Notes: a model not told the origin generated them from the letters alone. A DNA stretch of 28,542 nucleotides from Quisquiliibacterium sp036525975 (GCA_036525975.1 DATCZK010000142.1:1-28542), one strand, 5' to 3'; positions 15,872 to 26,383 are shown, counted from the stretch's first letter. Program-made: numbers and translations.

Positions 15872-16813
15872 TTGACGGCCTACATCATTCGAAGGTTGTT
15901 CGCGACGATCCCCGTCATGGTGGTCGTCGCGCTCTTCGTGTTCCTGCTCCTGCACCTCACGCCGGGGGACCCGGCCGCGGTGATCGCGGGCGACGAGGCC
16001 ACGCCGGAGGCGATCGAGCGGATCCGCCACTCGCTCGGGCTCGATCGCCCGATCTACGAGCAGTTCGCGATCTACGTGGGCAACCTCGCCCGCGGCGATC
16101 TCGGCACCTCGATCTTCTCCAAGCTCCCGGTGCTCACGCTGGTCAAGCAGCGGCTCGAGCCTTCGGTGGTGCTCGCCGTGTCAACGCTGTTCCTCGCGGT
16201 GCTGTTCGCGATCCCGATGGGCATCCTCGCGGCCTGGAAGGCGCGCACCGCGCTCGACCGGGTCGTGATGGGCTTCTCGGTGCTCGGCTTCGCGGTGCCG
16301 GTGTTCCTGGTGGGTTACGTGCTGATCTACATCTTCGCGATCGAGCTGAAGTGGCTGCCGGTGCAGGGCTACAGGCCGCTCGCGCAGGGCATCGGCGAAA
16401 CAGCCCGGTCGATCGTGCTGCCGGCCTTTGCGCTGAGCATGGTCTACATGGCGCTGATCGCCCGGATGACGCGGGCGAGCATGATGGAAGTGCTCTCGCA
16501 GGACTACATCCGCACCGCGCGCGCCAAGGGCGTGGCCACCGTGTTCGTGCTGCTTCGCCACGCGCTGAAGAATGCCGCGGTGCCGATCGTGACGGTGATC
16601 GGGATCGGCCTCACGTTGCTGATCTCGGGCGTCGTGATCACCGAAACGGTGTTCAACATCCCGGGGCTGGGGCGGCTCACGGTGGACGCGATCCTCAAGC
16701 GCGACTACCCGATCATCCAGGGGCTGATCATCCTGTTCGCGGGCGTGAAGGTGCTGATCAACCTGCTGATCGACATCAGCTACGTGTTCTTCGACCCGCG
16801 GATCCGCTACTAG
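15872..16813 (+). CDS. ABC transporter permease, DppB type
   Basis: A 313-residue inner-membrane subunit of the peptide-type importer. It starts at a TTG (15872) with the hallmark MTAYIIRRLFATIPVMVVVALFVF split across helix 1, followed by the LTPGDPAAVIAG loop typical of DppB/OppB. About six transmembrane helices are visible. The EAA loop that contacts the ATPase is in QDYIRTARAKGVATVFVLLRHALKNA (two adjoining blocks, about residues 210-235). The protein ends in DISYVFFDPRIRY, the standard C-terminus. It lies 46 bases after the binding-protein gene and 8 bases before the second permease. Confidence 0.94.
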   Translation: MTAYIIRRLFATIPVMVVVALFVFLLLHLTPGDPAAVIAGDEATPEAIERIRHSLGLDRPIYEQFAIYVGNLARGDLGTSIFSKLPVLTLVKQRLEPSVVLAVSTLFLAVLFAIPMGILAAWKARTALDRVVMGFSVLGFAVPVFLVGYVLIYIFAIELKWLPVQGYRPLAQGIGETARSIVLPAFALSMVYMALIARMTRASMMEVLSQDYIRTARAKGVATVFVLLRHALKNAAVPIVTVIGIGLTLLISGVVITETVFNIPGLGRLTVDAILKRDYPIIQGLIILFAGVKVLINLLIDISYVFFDPRIRY

Positions 16814-16821
16814 GCGCGCAG

Positions 16822-17687
16822 ATGACGACCGCAACGATCGCCGCCGCCCCGATCTCGGATCTTTCGCGCCGCAAGGACTGGATGCGCCGCAACCCGACCA
16901 TCGTGATCGGCAGCTTGATCCTCTTGTTCTTCGTCGCGGTCGCGCTGCTCGCGCCCTGGCTCGCCGGCGACCCGTTGAGCTTCGAACCGCTGTTTCGCCT
17001 CAAGAAGCCGTCGGGCGAATTCTGGTTCGGCACCGACCAGTTCGGCCGCGACGTCTACAACCGGGTCGTCTACGGCACGCGCGTTTCGCTGATCGTGGGC
17101 ATCAGCGTGGCCCTGATCGCGACCGCGATCGGCCTGGTGATCGGCGTGCTGTGCGGGTACTACCGGCGCGTGGACGACCTGGTGATGCGCGTGATGGACG
17201 GGCTGATGGCGATCCCGCCGATCCTGCTGGCGATCGCGCTGATCACGCTGATGAAGGCGAGCCTGCTGATCGTGATCGTCGCGATCGCGATCCCGGAGAT
17301 CCCGCGCGTGGTGCGCCTGGTGCGCAGCGTCGTGCTCGGCGTGCGCGGGCTGCCCTACATCGAGGCGGCGGTCGCGAGCGGCACCCGCGTGCGCACGATC
17401 ATCACCCGCCACATCCTGCCCAACACGGTGGCGCCCCTGGTCGTGCAGGCCACCTACGTGTGCGCCTCGGCCATCCTCACCGAAGCGGGCTTGTCGTTCC
17501 TCGGCGCGGGCACCCCGCCCGAGATCCCGAGCTGGGGCAACATCATCTCGCAGGGGCGCACCTATTTCCAGCTCTCGCCGTGGATCATCTTCTTCCCCGG
17601 CGTGATGCTCGCAATCGCGGTGCTGGCGATCAACCTGGTGGGCGACGGGCTGCGCGACACGCTCGACCCGCGAATCGCGCGGCGGAT

Positions 17688-17691
<4 letters not shown>
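16822..17691 (+). CDS. ABC transporter permease, DppC type
   Basis: A 289-residue second permease that pairs with the DppB-type subunit. The frame is open upstream, but the ATG at 16822, eight bases after the previous stop, gives the normal length and N-terminus: a short cytoplasmic tail, then RRNPTIVIGSLILLFF as helix 1. The periplasmic loop contains WFGTDQFGRDVYNRVVYGTR, the DppC/OppC hallmark. The EAA region is PYIEAAVASGTRVRTIITRH, and the C-terminal part reads NLVGDGLRDTLDPR, as expected. The stop overlaps the following GTG start (GTGA), coupling it to the first ATPase gene. Confidence 0.94.
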
Positions 17692-18721
<1,030 letters not shown>

Positions 18722-18725
<4 letters not shown>

Positions 18726-19774
18726 GCACGATGAAGCCCGGGATCGCGCCCGACCAGGCGCCGCTGCTGCGCGTATCGAACCTGAAGAAGCACTTTCCGG
18801 TGCATCGCGGCGTTCTCTCGCGCGTGGTCGGGCAGGTCTACGCGGTCGACGGCGTGTCGTTCGAGATCGCGCGCGGCGAGACGCTGTGCCTGGTCGGTGA
18901 GTCGGGTTGCGGAAAATCCACCGTCGCAAAGACCGTGTTGCGTTTGCTCGAGCCCACTGCGGGCACGATCGAGCTCGCGGGCGCCGACATCTCCAAGCTT
19001 GGCGAATCCGAGCTGCGGGCGCACCGCCGCGAGATGCAGATCGTCGTCCAGGACCCATACTCCTCGCTCAACCCCCACCTGTCGGCGGGCGAGATCGTGA
19101 GCGAGCCGCTGACGAACTTCGGGTTCGCCGAGGGCGCCGAGCTCGATCAACGGGTGGCGTCGCTGTTCGAGCGCGTGGGCCTGCGCCCCGAGGCCGCGAA
19201 GAAGTACCCGCACGAATTCTCCGGCGGGCAGCGCCAGCGCCTGGGCATCGCCCGCGCGCTCGCGCTCAACCCCAGCCTGATCGTTGCTGACGAGCCCGTA
19301 TCCGCGCTCGACGTCTCGGTGCAGGCGCAGGTGCTCAACCTGCTCGTCGACCTGCAGAACGAGCTCGGGCTGGCGTACCTGTTCGTGTCGCACGATCTCG
19401 CCGTGGTCGAGCACATCGGCCACCGGATCGCGGTGATGTACCTGGGGCGCATCGTAGAGCTCGCCGACAATGCCGACCTGTTCGGGCAACCGCTGCACCC
19501 GTACAGCGAGGCGCTGCTGGCCGCCGCGCCGGTGCCCGACCCCGGGCTCAAGCGCAAGCACATCGTCTTGCAGGGCGACGTGCCCAGCCCGATGAAGCCC
19601 CCGCCGGGTTGCCACTTCCACACGCGCTGCACGTACGCGGTGGAGCGCTGCCGGGTCGACACGCCGGCGCTGCAGGAAGTGGCGCCGCGGCACTGGGTGG
19701 CGTGTCACCTCAGGCCGGTGGGCGGCGCGGCCGAGCCCCTCGTTGCGGGCAAGGCGCCCGCCGCACCCTTGTGA
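18722..19774 (+). CDS. peptide-type ABC transporter ATPase, DppF type
   Basis: The 350-residue second ATPase, forming a heterodimer with the DppD-type subunit. Walker A is GESGCGKST (59-67), the Q-loop reads MQIVVQDPYSSLNPH, the signature is FSGGQRQRLG (about 166), Walker B is LIVADEPVSALD, and the switch His is in FVSHDLAVV. The C-terminal extension has PPGCHFHTRCTYAVERC. The VYAVDGVSFEIARGETLCLVG lead-in is typical of DppF/OppF. The ATG at 18722 overlaps the previous stop by four bases. With the four preceding genes this completes a full importer. About 20 Ala/Pro-rich residues at the end look unstructured. Confidence 0.94.
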
Positions 19775-19790
19775 AGACCACGGGTAAGAA

Positions 19791-21323
19791 ATGAGCACGA
19801 ACGCACCACGCATTGCGATCCTGGGCTTCGCGATCGAGTGCAACCGTTTCTCGCCGGTGACGACGGCGGCCGACTTCGCCCGCAGGGTGGACATCCGCGG
19901 CGACGAGATCGTCCACCAGGCGCGCACGGGCCCCTGTCGCACGACCTCCGACCTGCCGGGCTTCTTCGGGCAGATGGACGCGAGCGGCGCGTGGACGCCG
20001 GTGCCGCTGCGAATCGCAATCGCGAATCCTGGCGGGCCCGCTGAGCAGTCGTTCTTCGACCAGTTCGTCGCCGAGATCGAGCGCGGGCTGCGCGACGCCG
20101 GCCCGGTGGACGGCGTGTTCGTCGTTTCGCACGGCGCCGCGCTCACCACCGGTTCGGACGACCCCGACGGCGACCTGCTCGCGAGGATCCGCGCGATCGT
20201 GGGACCCGAGGTTCCGGTGATCGGCGTGTTCGACCTGCACGCCAACGTCTCGCGCAAGATGACCGACAACCTCGACGCGTTCGTCGGATATCTGGAGAAC
20301 CCGCACACCGACATCCGCGAGCGCGGCGTGGAGGCCGCGCAGCACATGCGCGAGCTGCTCGCCGGTGGGAAGGCGTCGGTGGCGATGGTGAAGCTGCCGC
20401 TCACGCCCCCCTCGATCACGCTGCTCACCGCCGAAGGGCCCTACGGCGAGGTGATCCGCTACGGCCAGACGCGCGTGGGCGGCAACATCATGAACGTGTC
20501 GATCATGGCCGGGTTCATCTTCAGCGATTGCCCGAAGAACGGCTACACGGCCGTGGTCACGGCGCGCAACGGAAACTACGCCGCCGCCCACGCGCTGGCG
20601 CTCGAGCTGTGCGAGCGCACCTGGGCGATCCGCGCTCGATTTCGCAAGGACATGATCGCGCTCGACGAGGCGGTGGCGCTCGCGGTCGAGTCGGGCGCCA
20701 ACGCCCAGGGGCCGGCGATCCTGCTCGCCGACGTGGCCGACAACCCGGGCGGCGGCGCGCGGGGCAATACCACCTACCTGCTGCGCGCGCTGGTCGAGGC
20801 CGACGCGCGCGGCGTTGTGCTCGGCGTGTTCAACGACGCGGCGCTCGCGGCCGAGGCGCACGCTCTGGGCGCTGGCGGGAGTTTCACTGCGCGCTTCAAC
20901 CGCGACGAGACCAACGCGTTCTCGTTGCCCTACCAGGCGCAGGCCACCGTGGTGTCGCTGTCAGACGGAGCGATCATCGGCAGGCGCGGGCTGATGCAGG
21001 GGGTTGCCGGCTCGATGGGGCCGTCGGCGCTGATCCGGGTGGGAGGTGTTTCGGTCGTGGTGATCAGCAACCGGCAGCAGTGCCTGGAGCCGAGGCAGCT
21101 CGAGAGCCTCGGCGTGGATCTGTCGCGTGTGCGCACGCTGGTCGTGAAGAGCCGCGGCCACTTCCGCGCCGGCTTCGACGAGTTCTTTCCCCCCGAGCGC
21201 ATCTTCGAGGTCGACTGCCCGGGGCTCACCTCGCCGGTGCTGCAAAACTTCGCCTGGACGCGCCTGCCGCGGCCCACCCACCCGCTCGACCCCGACACCC
21301 GCTGGGCGCCGCCGCCGGCCTGA
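19791..21323 (+). CDS. M81 family metallopeptidase (MlrC-like), copy 1
   Basis: A 510-residue protein of the family named after microcystinase C, the zinc enzyme that cleaves linearised microcystin and its tetrapeptide product in Sphingomonas. The N-terminus has RIAILGFAIECNRFSP, with Cys where most members have Thr in ETNTFSP. The metal-binding motifs are intact: Asp148 and His150 in FDLHANVS, and His172 in ENPHTDIRERG. The C-terminal domain has LADVADNPGGGARGNTT, the typical DNPGGG loop. Most M81 proteins have no known substrate and are annotated from genome context. There is no signal peptide, so it should act in the cytoplasm on material delivered by the adjacent importer, 16 bases upstream. 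Confidence 0.92.
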   Translation: MSTNAPRIAILGFAIECNRFSPVTTAADFARRVDIRGDEIVHQARTGPCRTTSDLPGFFGQMDASGAWTPVPLRIAIANPGGPAEQSFFDQFVAEIERGLRDAGPVDGVFVVSHGAALTTGSDDPDGDLLARIRAIVGPEVPVIGVFDLHANVSRKMTDNLDAFVGYLENPHTDIRERGVEAAQHMRELLAGGKASVAMVKLPLTPPSITLLTAEGPYGEVIRYGQTRVGGNIMNVSIMAGFIFSDCPKNGYTAVVTARNGNYAAAHALALELCERTWAIRARFRKDMIALDEAVALAVESGANAQGPAILLADVADNPGGGARGNTTYLLRALVEADARGVVLGVFNDAALAAEAHALGAGGSFTARFNRDETNAFSLPYQAQATVVSLSDGAIIGRRGLMQGVAGSMGPSALIRVGGVSVVVISNRQQCLEPRQLESLGVDLSRVRTLVVKSRGHFRAGFDEFFPPERIFEVDCPGLTSPVLQNFAWTRLPRPTHPLDPDTRWAPPPA

Positions 21324-21328
21324 CGCGC

Positions 21329-21452
21329 GCACGCGAAGCCCCCGGCACGCAAGAACCCGCGGCACGCAAGAAACCTCGCACGCAAGAACCCTCGCACGCA
21401 AGAACCCCCGCACGCAAGAACCCCCGCACGCAAGAACCCCCGCACGCAAAGG
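21329..21452 (+). repeat. 16-bp tandem repeat between the two M81 genes
   Basis: The unit GCACGCAAGAACCCCC recurs in register in the gap between the two M81 genes. Copies of GCACGCAAGAA begin at 21345, 21362, 21378, 21394, 21410 and 21426, and a diverged last one (GCACGCAAAGGAA) at 21442 merges into the Shine-Dalgarno AAGGAA of the next gene. A degenerate first copy starts at 21329. The period is 16 bases except for one 17-base step. The three copies just before the last are nearly identical, which points to recent expansion. There are no unique spacers, so it is not a CRISPR array. Confidence 0.95.
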
Positions 21453-21459
21453 AAACGCC

Positions 21460-22932
21460 ATGCGCATCTTCTCGGCCACGATCGCCACCGAGACGAACAC
21501 CTTCTCGCCGATGCCCACCAGCCTCGCCGGGTTCCGGGAGAGCGTGTTCCTGCGCCCGGGCGAGCACCCCGACGACGCGCCGCGGATGTGCACGGCGCCG
21601 CTGTTCGTGGCGCGGCATCGCGCCGCGAGCGAGGGCTTCACGCTGATCGAGGGGAGCTGCTTCGCCGCCAGCCCGGCGGGCACCGTGAACAAGGCCGACT
21701 ACGAGTTCATGCGCGACGAGGTGCTCGGGCAGCTCGAGGCGGCGATGCCGCTCGACGCCGTGCTGCTGGGGCTGCACGGCGCAATGGTGGCGCACGGCTA
21801 CGACGACGTGGAGGGCGACATCATCGAGCGCACCCGCAAGATCGTGGGCCCGAAGTGCGTGATCGGCGTGGAGCACGACCCGCACTGCCACATGACGCTC
21901 AAGCGCTTGCGCAACTGCGACATCATGATCTGCTACAAGGAGTTCCCGCACACCGACGTGGCCGACCGCGCCGAGGACCTGCTCACGCTGGTGCTGCGCA
22001 CGCTGCGCGGCGAGATCCGGCCGGTGATGTCGATGTACGACTGCCGCCAGATCAGCAGCTACCCGACCACGCTACCGCTGATGCGCGGCTTCGTCGACCG
22101 GATGATGGCGCTCGAGGGCAAGGACGGGATCCTCTCGGTTTCGGCCGTGCACTGCTTCCCCTACGCCGACGTGGAGGAGATCGGAAGCCGCATCCTGGTC
22201 GTGGCCGACGGCGACAAGGCGAAGGCCGACGCGCTCGCCACTCGCCTGGGCGAGGAGTTCGTGTCGATGCGCGGCAAGACGATGCCGCAGTTCCTTTCGG
22301 TGCCCGACGGGCTTGCCGCGGCGATCGCGTTCGACGGGGCGCCGGTGGTGCTCGCCGACCCCGCGGACAACGCCGGCGGCGGAGCGCCGTCGGACAACAC
22401 CACGATCCTGCGCGAGCTGATCCGGGTTGACGCGCGCAACGCCGCGCTGGGCCCGATCTGGGATCCGATCGCGGTGAACCTGTGCTTCGACGCCGGCGTG
22501 GGGACGCGCTTCCCGCTGCGCTTCGGCGGCAAGATCGCAACCACCTCGGGTCAGCCGGTGGACGCGACGGTGGAAGTCACGGCGGTGCAGCGCGATTGCT
22601 GGCAGCGCTTCGGCCCCACGCAGGTGCCGCTGGGCGACTGCGCGGCGGTGCGCGTGGGCGGCATCGACGTCGTGCTGATCACCAAGCGCACGCAGGCGCT
22701 GGGCCTCGAGCTGTTCACCAACCTCGGCATCGACCCGACGAAGCGCAAGCTCGTGGTGGTAAAGTCGACCAATCACTTCATGGCGGCCTACGGGCCGATC
22801 GCGAGCAAGGTGATCTACGTGGAATCCGACGCGCCCCTTGCGCGCAACCACGGCAAGCTTCCTTACACGAAGCTGCAGCGGCCGATGTGGCCCCTCGACC
22901 CGGACGCCAAGCCGGCCGGCCTCATCTTCTAG
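21460..22932 (+). CDS. M81 family metallopeptidase (MlrC-like), copy 2
   Basis: A 490-residue second M81 protein, clearly diverged from copy 1. It starts with MRIFSATIATETNTFSP, the canonical family N-terminus. The LHGAMVAHGYDDVEGD stretch and the LADPADNAGGGAPSDNTT loop are textbook. The first metal motif is altered: instead of DLHANV it reads HDPHCHM, keeping the Asp140-x-His142 pair but with an extra residue before it and His144 in place of Asn. The second metal His is His164 in KEFPHTDVADR. The altered motif may change metal or substrate preference, but the protein looks intact. AAGGAA sits about six bases before the ATG, supplied by the end of the tandem repeat. Confidence 0.93.
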   Translation: MRIFSATIATETNTFSPMPTSLAGFRESVFLRPGEHPDDAPRMCTAPLFVARHRAASEGFTLIEGSCFAASPAGTVNKADYEFMRDEVLGQLEAAMPLDAVLLGLHGAMVAHGYDDVEGDIIERTRKIVGPKCVIGVEHDPHCHMTLKRLRNCDIMICYKEFPHTDVADRAEDLLTLVLRTLRGEIRPVMSMYDCRQISSYPTTLPLMRGFVDRMMALEGKDGILSVSAVHCFPYADVEEIGSRILVVADGDKAKADALATRLGEEFVSMRGKTMPQFLSVPDGLAAAIAFDGAPVVLADPADNAGGGAPSDNTTILRELIRVDARNAALGPIWDPIAVNLCFDAGVGTRFPLRFGGKIATTSGQPVDATVEVTAVQRDCWQRFGPTQVPLGDCAAVRVGGIDVVLITKRTQALGLELFTNLGIDPTKRKLVVVKSTNHFMAAYGPIASKVIYVESDAPLARNHGKLPYTKLQRPMWPLDPDAKPAGLIF

Positions 22933-22990
22933 CCGGCGCGCGCTCCAGCGGGCGCGCGGCGGCTCGGCACCACTCTCGAGGAGCGCGATC

Positions 22991-24493
22991 GTGGCATCTT
23001 CGGCATTGACTTCGCAAACGGCGGTTGCCCTGCGACGCATGATCGGCGCGAAGGAGATCTCCCCGGTGGAGCTCCTCGAGGCCTGCATCGCGCGCGCGCA
23101 GGCGCTCAATCCGGCGGTGAACGCGCTGGCCGCGAAGGCCTACGCGCGGGCCCGCGTGGAGGCCAAGGCGGCCGAGACGGCGGTCATGCGGGGAGGGCCC
23201 CTGGGGCCGCTGCACGGCCTGCCGATCGGCATCAAGGACCTGCAGGACACGGCCGGGGTGCTCACCACGCACGGTTCGCCGCTCTATCGCGAGCATGTGC
23301 CGGAGAGCGATTCGGCGCAGGTGGCGCTGGTGCGCGCCGCGGGCGCGATCGTCGCGGCCAAGACCAACGTGCCGGAGTTCGGCGCCGGCGCCAACTCGCG
23401 CAACCCGGTATGGGGCGCCACCGGCAACCCCTTCGATCCCTCGCTCAACGCGGGCGGCTCGTCCGGCGGGTCGGCGGTGGCCCTGGCGCTCGACATGTTT
23501 CCGCTGTGCACCGGTTCGGACACCGGCGGGTCGCTGCGCATCCCGGCCGCGATCTGCGGCGTCGTGGGCTTCAGGCCTTCGCCCGGCCTCGTGCCGATGG
23601 ACGGGCGGCAACTCGGCTGGACGCCGATCTCGGTGCTCGGGCCGATGGGGCGCAACGTGGCCGACACGCGGATGCTGTTTCGGGCGCAGCTGGGCGTGGA
23701 CAGCCGCGACCCGCTCTCGCACGCCCCCGACCCGACGGCCGGCCGCGGCAGGCATTTTGCCGACCTCGCGAGCCTGCGCGTCGCGTGGACCACCGACTTC
23801 GGGCAGTGCCCGGTGAGCGCCGAGATTCGCGAGGTGATGCGCAAGCGCATGCAGGCGATGCGCCGCCTGTTCAAGCGGTGCGACGAGCTCAGGTTCGAGT
23901 TCGGCGAGGCCGACCGCTGCTTCGACGTGGTGCGCGCGCAGAATTTCGTCGCGCGCCACCGCGACGCCTACGAGCGCGACCGCGACCGGCTCGGCCCGAA
24001 CATCGTCGCCAACTACGAGATCGGCAGCGCGATGACGCTGGCCGACGCCGCCTGGGCGCACGACGAGCAGACGCGCATCTTCCGGCGCTTCCAGCAGACC
24101 TTCCGCGACTACGACCTGGTGATCTCGCCCACGACGCCGGTCACGCCGTTCCCGTGGACGCAGCTCTACCTGGCCGAGATGGAAGGCAAGGCGCTGAGGA
24201 ACTACTATCACTGGCTCGCGCTCACCTATTTCGTCACGCTCGTCACGAACCCATCGATCTCGATTCCGTGCGGGGTGGACGAGCACGCGATGCCTTTCGG
24301 CCTTCAGGTCGTGGCGCCGCACGGGTGCGACTTCGGGCTCCTCGACGCCGCCGAGGCGCTGGAGCAGGCCTTTGCGGGCATCGCGGGCCTGGGTCGTCCG
24401 ATTCCCCCGGCCGCGGCGCTCGACAAGCCGCGCCCGGAGCTGAAGTCGATCGTCACCGCCGCCCCCGACAGCGCCTGGATCGACGCCGACTGA
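22991..24493 (+). CDS. amidase-signature family hydrolase
   Basis: A 500-residue serine hydrolase of the amidase signature family, which includes GatA, fatty acid amide hydrolase and peptide amidases. The Lys-cisSer-Ser triad is complete: Lys82 in PIGIKDLQDT, Ser157 in NAGGSSGGSA and the nucleophile Ser181 in GSDTGGSLRIPA. The N-terminal ALRRMIGAKEISPVELLEA helix and the C-terminal FGLQVVAPHG block fit the family. There is no GatB partner nearby, and GatA would normally lie in a gatCAB cluster, so a catabolic amidase is more likely; the substrate is unknown. The GTG at 22991 is preceded by GAGGAG at 22978-22983; the open frame further upstream is not needed. It is the last gene of the plus-strand cluster. 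Confidence 0.92.
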   Translation: MASSALTSQTAVALRRMIGAKEISPVELLEACIARAQALNPAVNALAAKAYARARVEAKAAETAVMRGGPLGPLHGLPIGIKDLQDTAGVLTTHGSPLYREHVPESDSAQVALVRAAGAIVAAKTNVPEFGAGANSRNPVWGATGNPFDPSLNAGGSSGGSAVALALDMFPLCTGSDTGGSLRIPAAICGVVGFRPSPGLVPMDGRQLGWTPISVLGPMGRNVADTRMLFRAQLGVDSRDPLSHAPDPTAGRGRHFADLASLRVAWTTDFGQCPVSAEIREVMRKRMQAMRRLFKRCDELRFEFGEADRCFDVVRAQNFVARHRDAYERDRDRLGPNIVANYEIGSAMTLADAAWAHDEQTRIFRRFQQTFRDYDLVISPTTPVTPFPWTQLYLAEMEGKALRNYYHWLALTYFVTLVTNPSISIPCGVDEHAMPFGLQVVAPHGCDFGLLDAAEALEQAFAGIAGLGRPIPPAAALDKPRPELKSIVTAAPDSAWIDAD

Positions 24494-24522
24494 GTCGCTC
24501 GGGAGTCGCCTGCAACGGCGCG

Positions 24523-24547
24523 ACGGCAGCCCAGGCGGCTGCCGTTT
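24523..24547 (+). terminator. hairpin between convergent genes
   Basis: The arms ACGGCAGCC (24523-24531) and GGCTGCCGT (24537-24545) pair perfectly over nine base pairs around a five-base loop. Only three T (24545-24547) follow on the plus strand, so it is a weaker terminator shape than the others here. Its place between the amidase stop and the convergent transporter stop supports a role in ending transcription, perhaps from both sides. Confidence 0.55.
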
Positions 24548-24550
24548 CGA

Positions 24551-26383
24551 TCAGAGGCCGTACAGCACACCGAGCAGGCCGCTGTACGCGATCCACATCA
24601 CCAGCGCGAGCGGCAGCCCGACGCGCAGGAAGTCGTTGAAGGTGTAGCCGCCCGCGGCCATCACGAGCACGTTGATCTTGTGCGCGAGCGGCGTGGCGTA
24701 GCACAGGTTCGAACCGAAGATCACCGCGAGCACGAAGGGTTCGGGCGACTGCCCGATCTGGTTGGCGATGCTCACGGCGATCGGCGTGCCGATCACGGCG
24801 GCCGCGTTGCTCGAGACCACGTTGGTGAGCACGCCCATGAGCAGCGTGAGCCCGGCGAGCACCACCAGCGGCGGCGCGCCGAAGGTGGTGGCCACGAAGA
24901 CCTTCGCGAGGTATTCGGCACCGCCCGTCTCGAGCAGCGCCACGCCCAGCCCGAGGCTCGCGACCACGATCAGGATCACCTGCGCGTTGAGCGCGCCCGC
25001 CGCCTCGCGCCAGTTAAGGCAGCGCGTGGCCACCATCGCGAGCACGCCGCACACCGCGCTGATCGCGATCGGCACGATGCCCAGCGCCGCCGCCACGATC
25101 ACGGCCGCCATGATCATCACGGCAACGGGCGAGCGGCTGGTGTGCGGCAGGTCGGCGGTGGCGTCGAGCACCAGCATCTTGTCGTCGCGGCGCAGCGCGG
25201 CGATCTGGTCGGCGGGGCCCTGCACGAGCAGCACGTCGCCGGACTCGAGCACGACGTCGCCCATTCCGGAACCGATCGAGGTCACCTTCTTGCCGGCGCG
25301 GTGGATCGCGAGCACCACGAGCTGGTAGCGGTCGATGAAGCGCGCGTCCTTGAGCGTGACGCCCTCGATCGGCGAGCCGCTCACGACCACGATCTCGGAG
25401 ATCTGCTGGTCTTCGGCCTTGAGCGGGTGATCTTCGTCCACCACGACGCCGCCCGAGTAGAGCGTGGCCTCGAGCGCCTTCTCGTAGCGCTTGAGGTTGT
25501 TCGGGGTGTCGGTTACGAGCAGGCGGTCGCCCGCCTTGAGCCGCGCGTCGGGGAAGGGCGTCACGTAGAGCCCTTCGCCGCGCTCCACCCGCAGCACCTT
25601 CATGCCGCCGCCGGCCTTTTCGTCGGCCTCGGACAGCGTCATGCCCACGGTGGCGCTCGTTTCGGGCAGGCGAAGGTGCGCGGTGAAGATGCGCGGCGAG
25701 GCGTCGGCAAGCGGCGTGCTGCGCTTGGGCAGCAGGCGCGGCGCGGCGAGCCACAGGAAGACGATGCCCACGGCGCCGGCGATCGCCGCGGGCACGATGA
25801 AGTCGAACATGCCGATGCGGCGCAGCCCCATGTCGGCTGCCACCGAGACGACGAGCAGGTTGGTCGAGGTGCCGATCGTGGTCGCGGTGCCGCCGATCAG
25901 CGTGGCGATCCCCATCGGCATCAGGACCCTCGAGGGCGACATCCGGGTGCGGATCGAGACGCTGATCAGCACCGGGAGCAGCAGCACGACGATCGGCGTG
26001 TTGTTCACGAAGGCGCTCAGAACGGCCGCGATCGTGAGCGTGACGAGCAGCGAGAGCATCGGGCTCGTGTGCCACATTCGCGCGAGGATGCCGCCCAGCG
26101 GCTCGAGCGCGCCGGTGCGCACGAGGCCCTGGCCCACGATCATCAGCGCGCACACCGCCACCAGCGCCTCGTGCCCGAAGCCGTGGAAGAAGTCGATCGC
26201 GTGCAGCATCCTTCCGTCGGGCATCCAGTAGGGCACCAGCTCGAAACCGAGCGCGAGCGCGACGATCACGATCATGCTGGAGGTCTCGAGCGGGATCTTC
26301 TCGCGCATGAACAGCGCGAGCGCGATCACCGTGAGGACCATCACCGCGATCGCGTGCGGATCGGGAGCGGCGGGGAAGTTCAT
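24551..26383 (-). CDS. SLC13-type (DASS) transporter with two RCK_C domains
   Basis: A 610-residue inner-membrane permease. About five or six helices come first, including FVNNTPIVVLLLP (about 125-137) and GGTATTIGTSTNLLVV (about 164-179), the first substrate/sodium-binding repeat of SLC13 proteins. A soluble insert follows with two RCK_C (TrkA-C) domains at about 230-305 and 320-405, recognisable from LKAGDRLLV and LESGDVLLVQGP. A second membrane half carries the second repeat, VVSSNAAAVIGTP. Family members carry dicarboxylates, sulfate or other anions; this RCK-containing subtype is often annotated only as SLC13 family permease, so the substrate is open. The ATG at 26383 has AGAAGAG upstream. 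It lies 45 bases after the aldo/keto reductase gene and is probably co-transcribed with it. Confidence 0.92.
   Translation of the reverse strand: MNFPAAPDPHAIAVMVLTVIALALFMREKIPLETSSMIVIVALALGFELVPYWMPDGRMLHAIDFFHGFGHEALVAVCALMIVGQGLVRTGALEPLGGILARMWHTSPMLSLLVTLTIAAVLSAFVNNTPIVVLLLPVLISVSIRTRMSPSRVLMPMGIATLIGGTATTIGTSTNLLVVSVAADMGLRRIGMFDFIVPAAIAGAVGIVFLWLAAPRLLPKRSTPLADASPRIFTAHLRLPETSATVGMTLSEADEKAGGGMKVLRVERGEGLYVTPFPDARLKAGDRLLVTDTPNNLKRYEKALEATLYSGGVVVDEDHPLKAEDQQISEIVVVSGSPIEGVTLKDARFIDRYQLVVLAIHRAGKKVTSIGSGMGDVVLESGDVLLVQGPADQIAALRRDDKMLVLDATADLPHTSRSPVAVMIMAAVIVAAALGIVPIAISAVCGVLAMVATRCLNWREAAGALNAQVILIVVASLGLGVALLETGGAEYLAKVFVATTFGAPPLVVLAGLTLLMGVLTNVVSSNAAAVIGTPIAVSIANQIGQSPEPFVLAVIFGSNLCYATPLAHKINVLVMAAGGYTFNDFLRVGLPLALVMWIAYSGLLGVLYGL

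Noticed and set aside
21329..21452. CRISPR array
   Set aside because: Units are directly adjacent 16-mers with no unique spacers, and no cas genes are present.
20528..21646. Plus-strand open frame crossing the 16-bp repeat between the M81 genes
   Set aside because: It overlaps both M81 genes out of frame, and its repeat-encoded Pro/Arg/Thr stretch follows from the DNA repeat; there is no independent evidence of translation.
22933..22977. GC-rich inverted repeat after the second M81 gene
   Set aside because: A GCGCGC stem can be drawn, but there is no T-run and such pairs occur by chance at this GC content.
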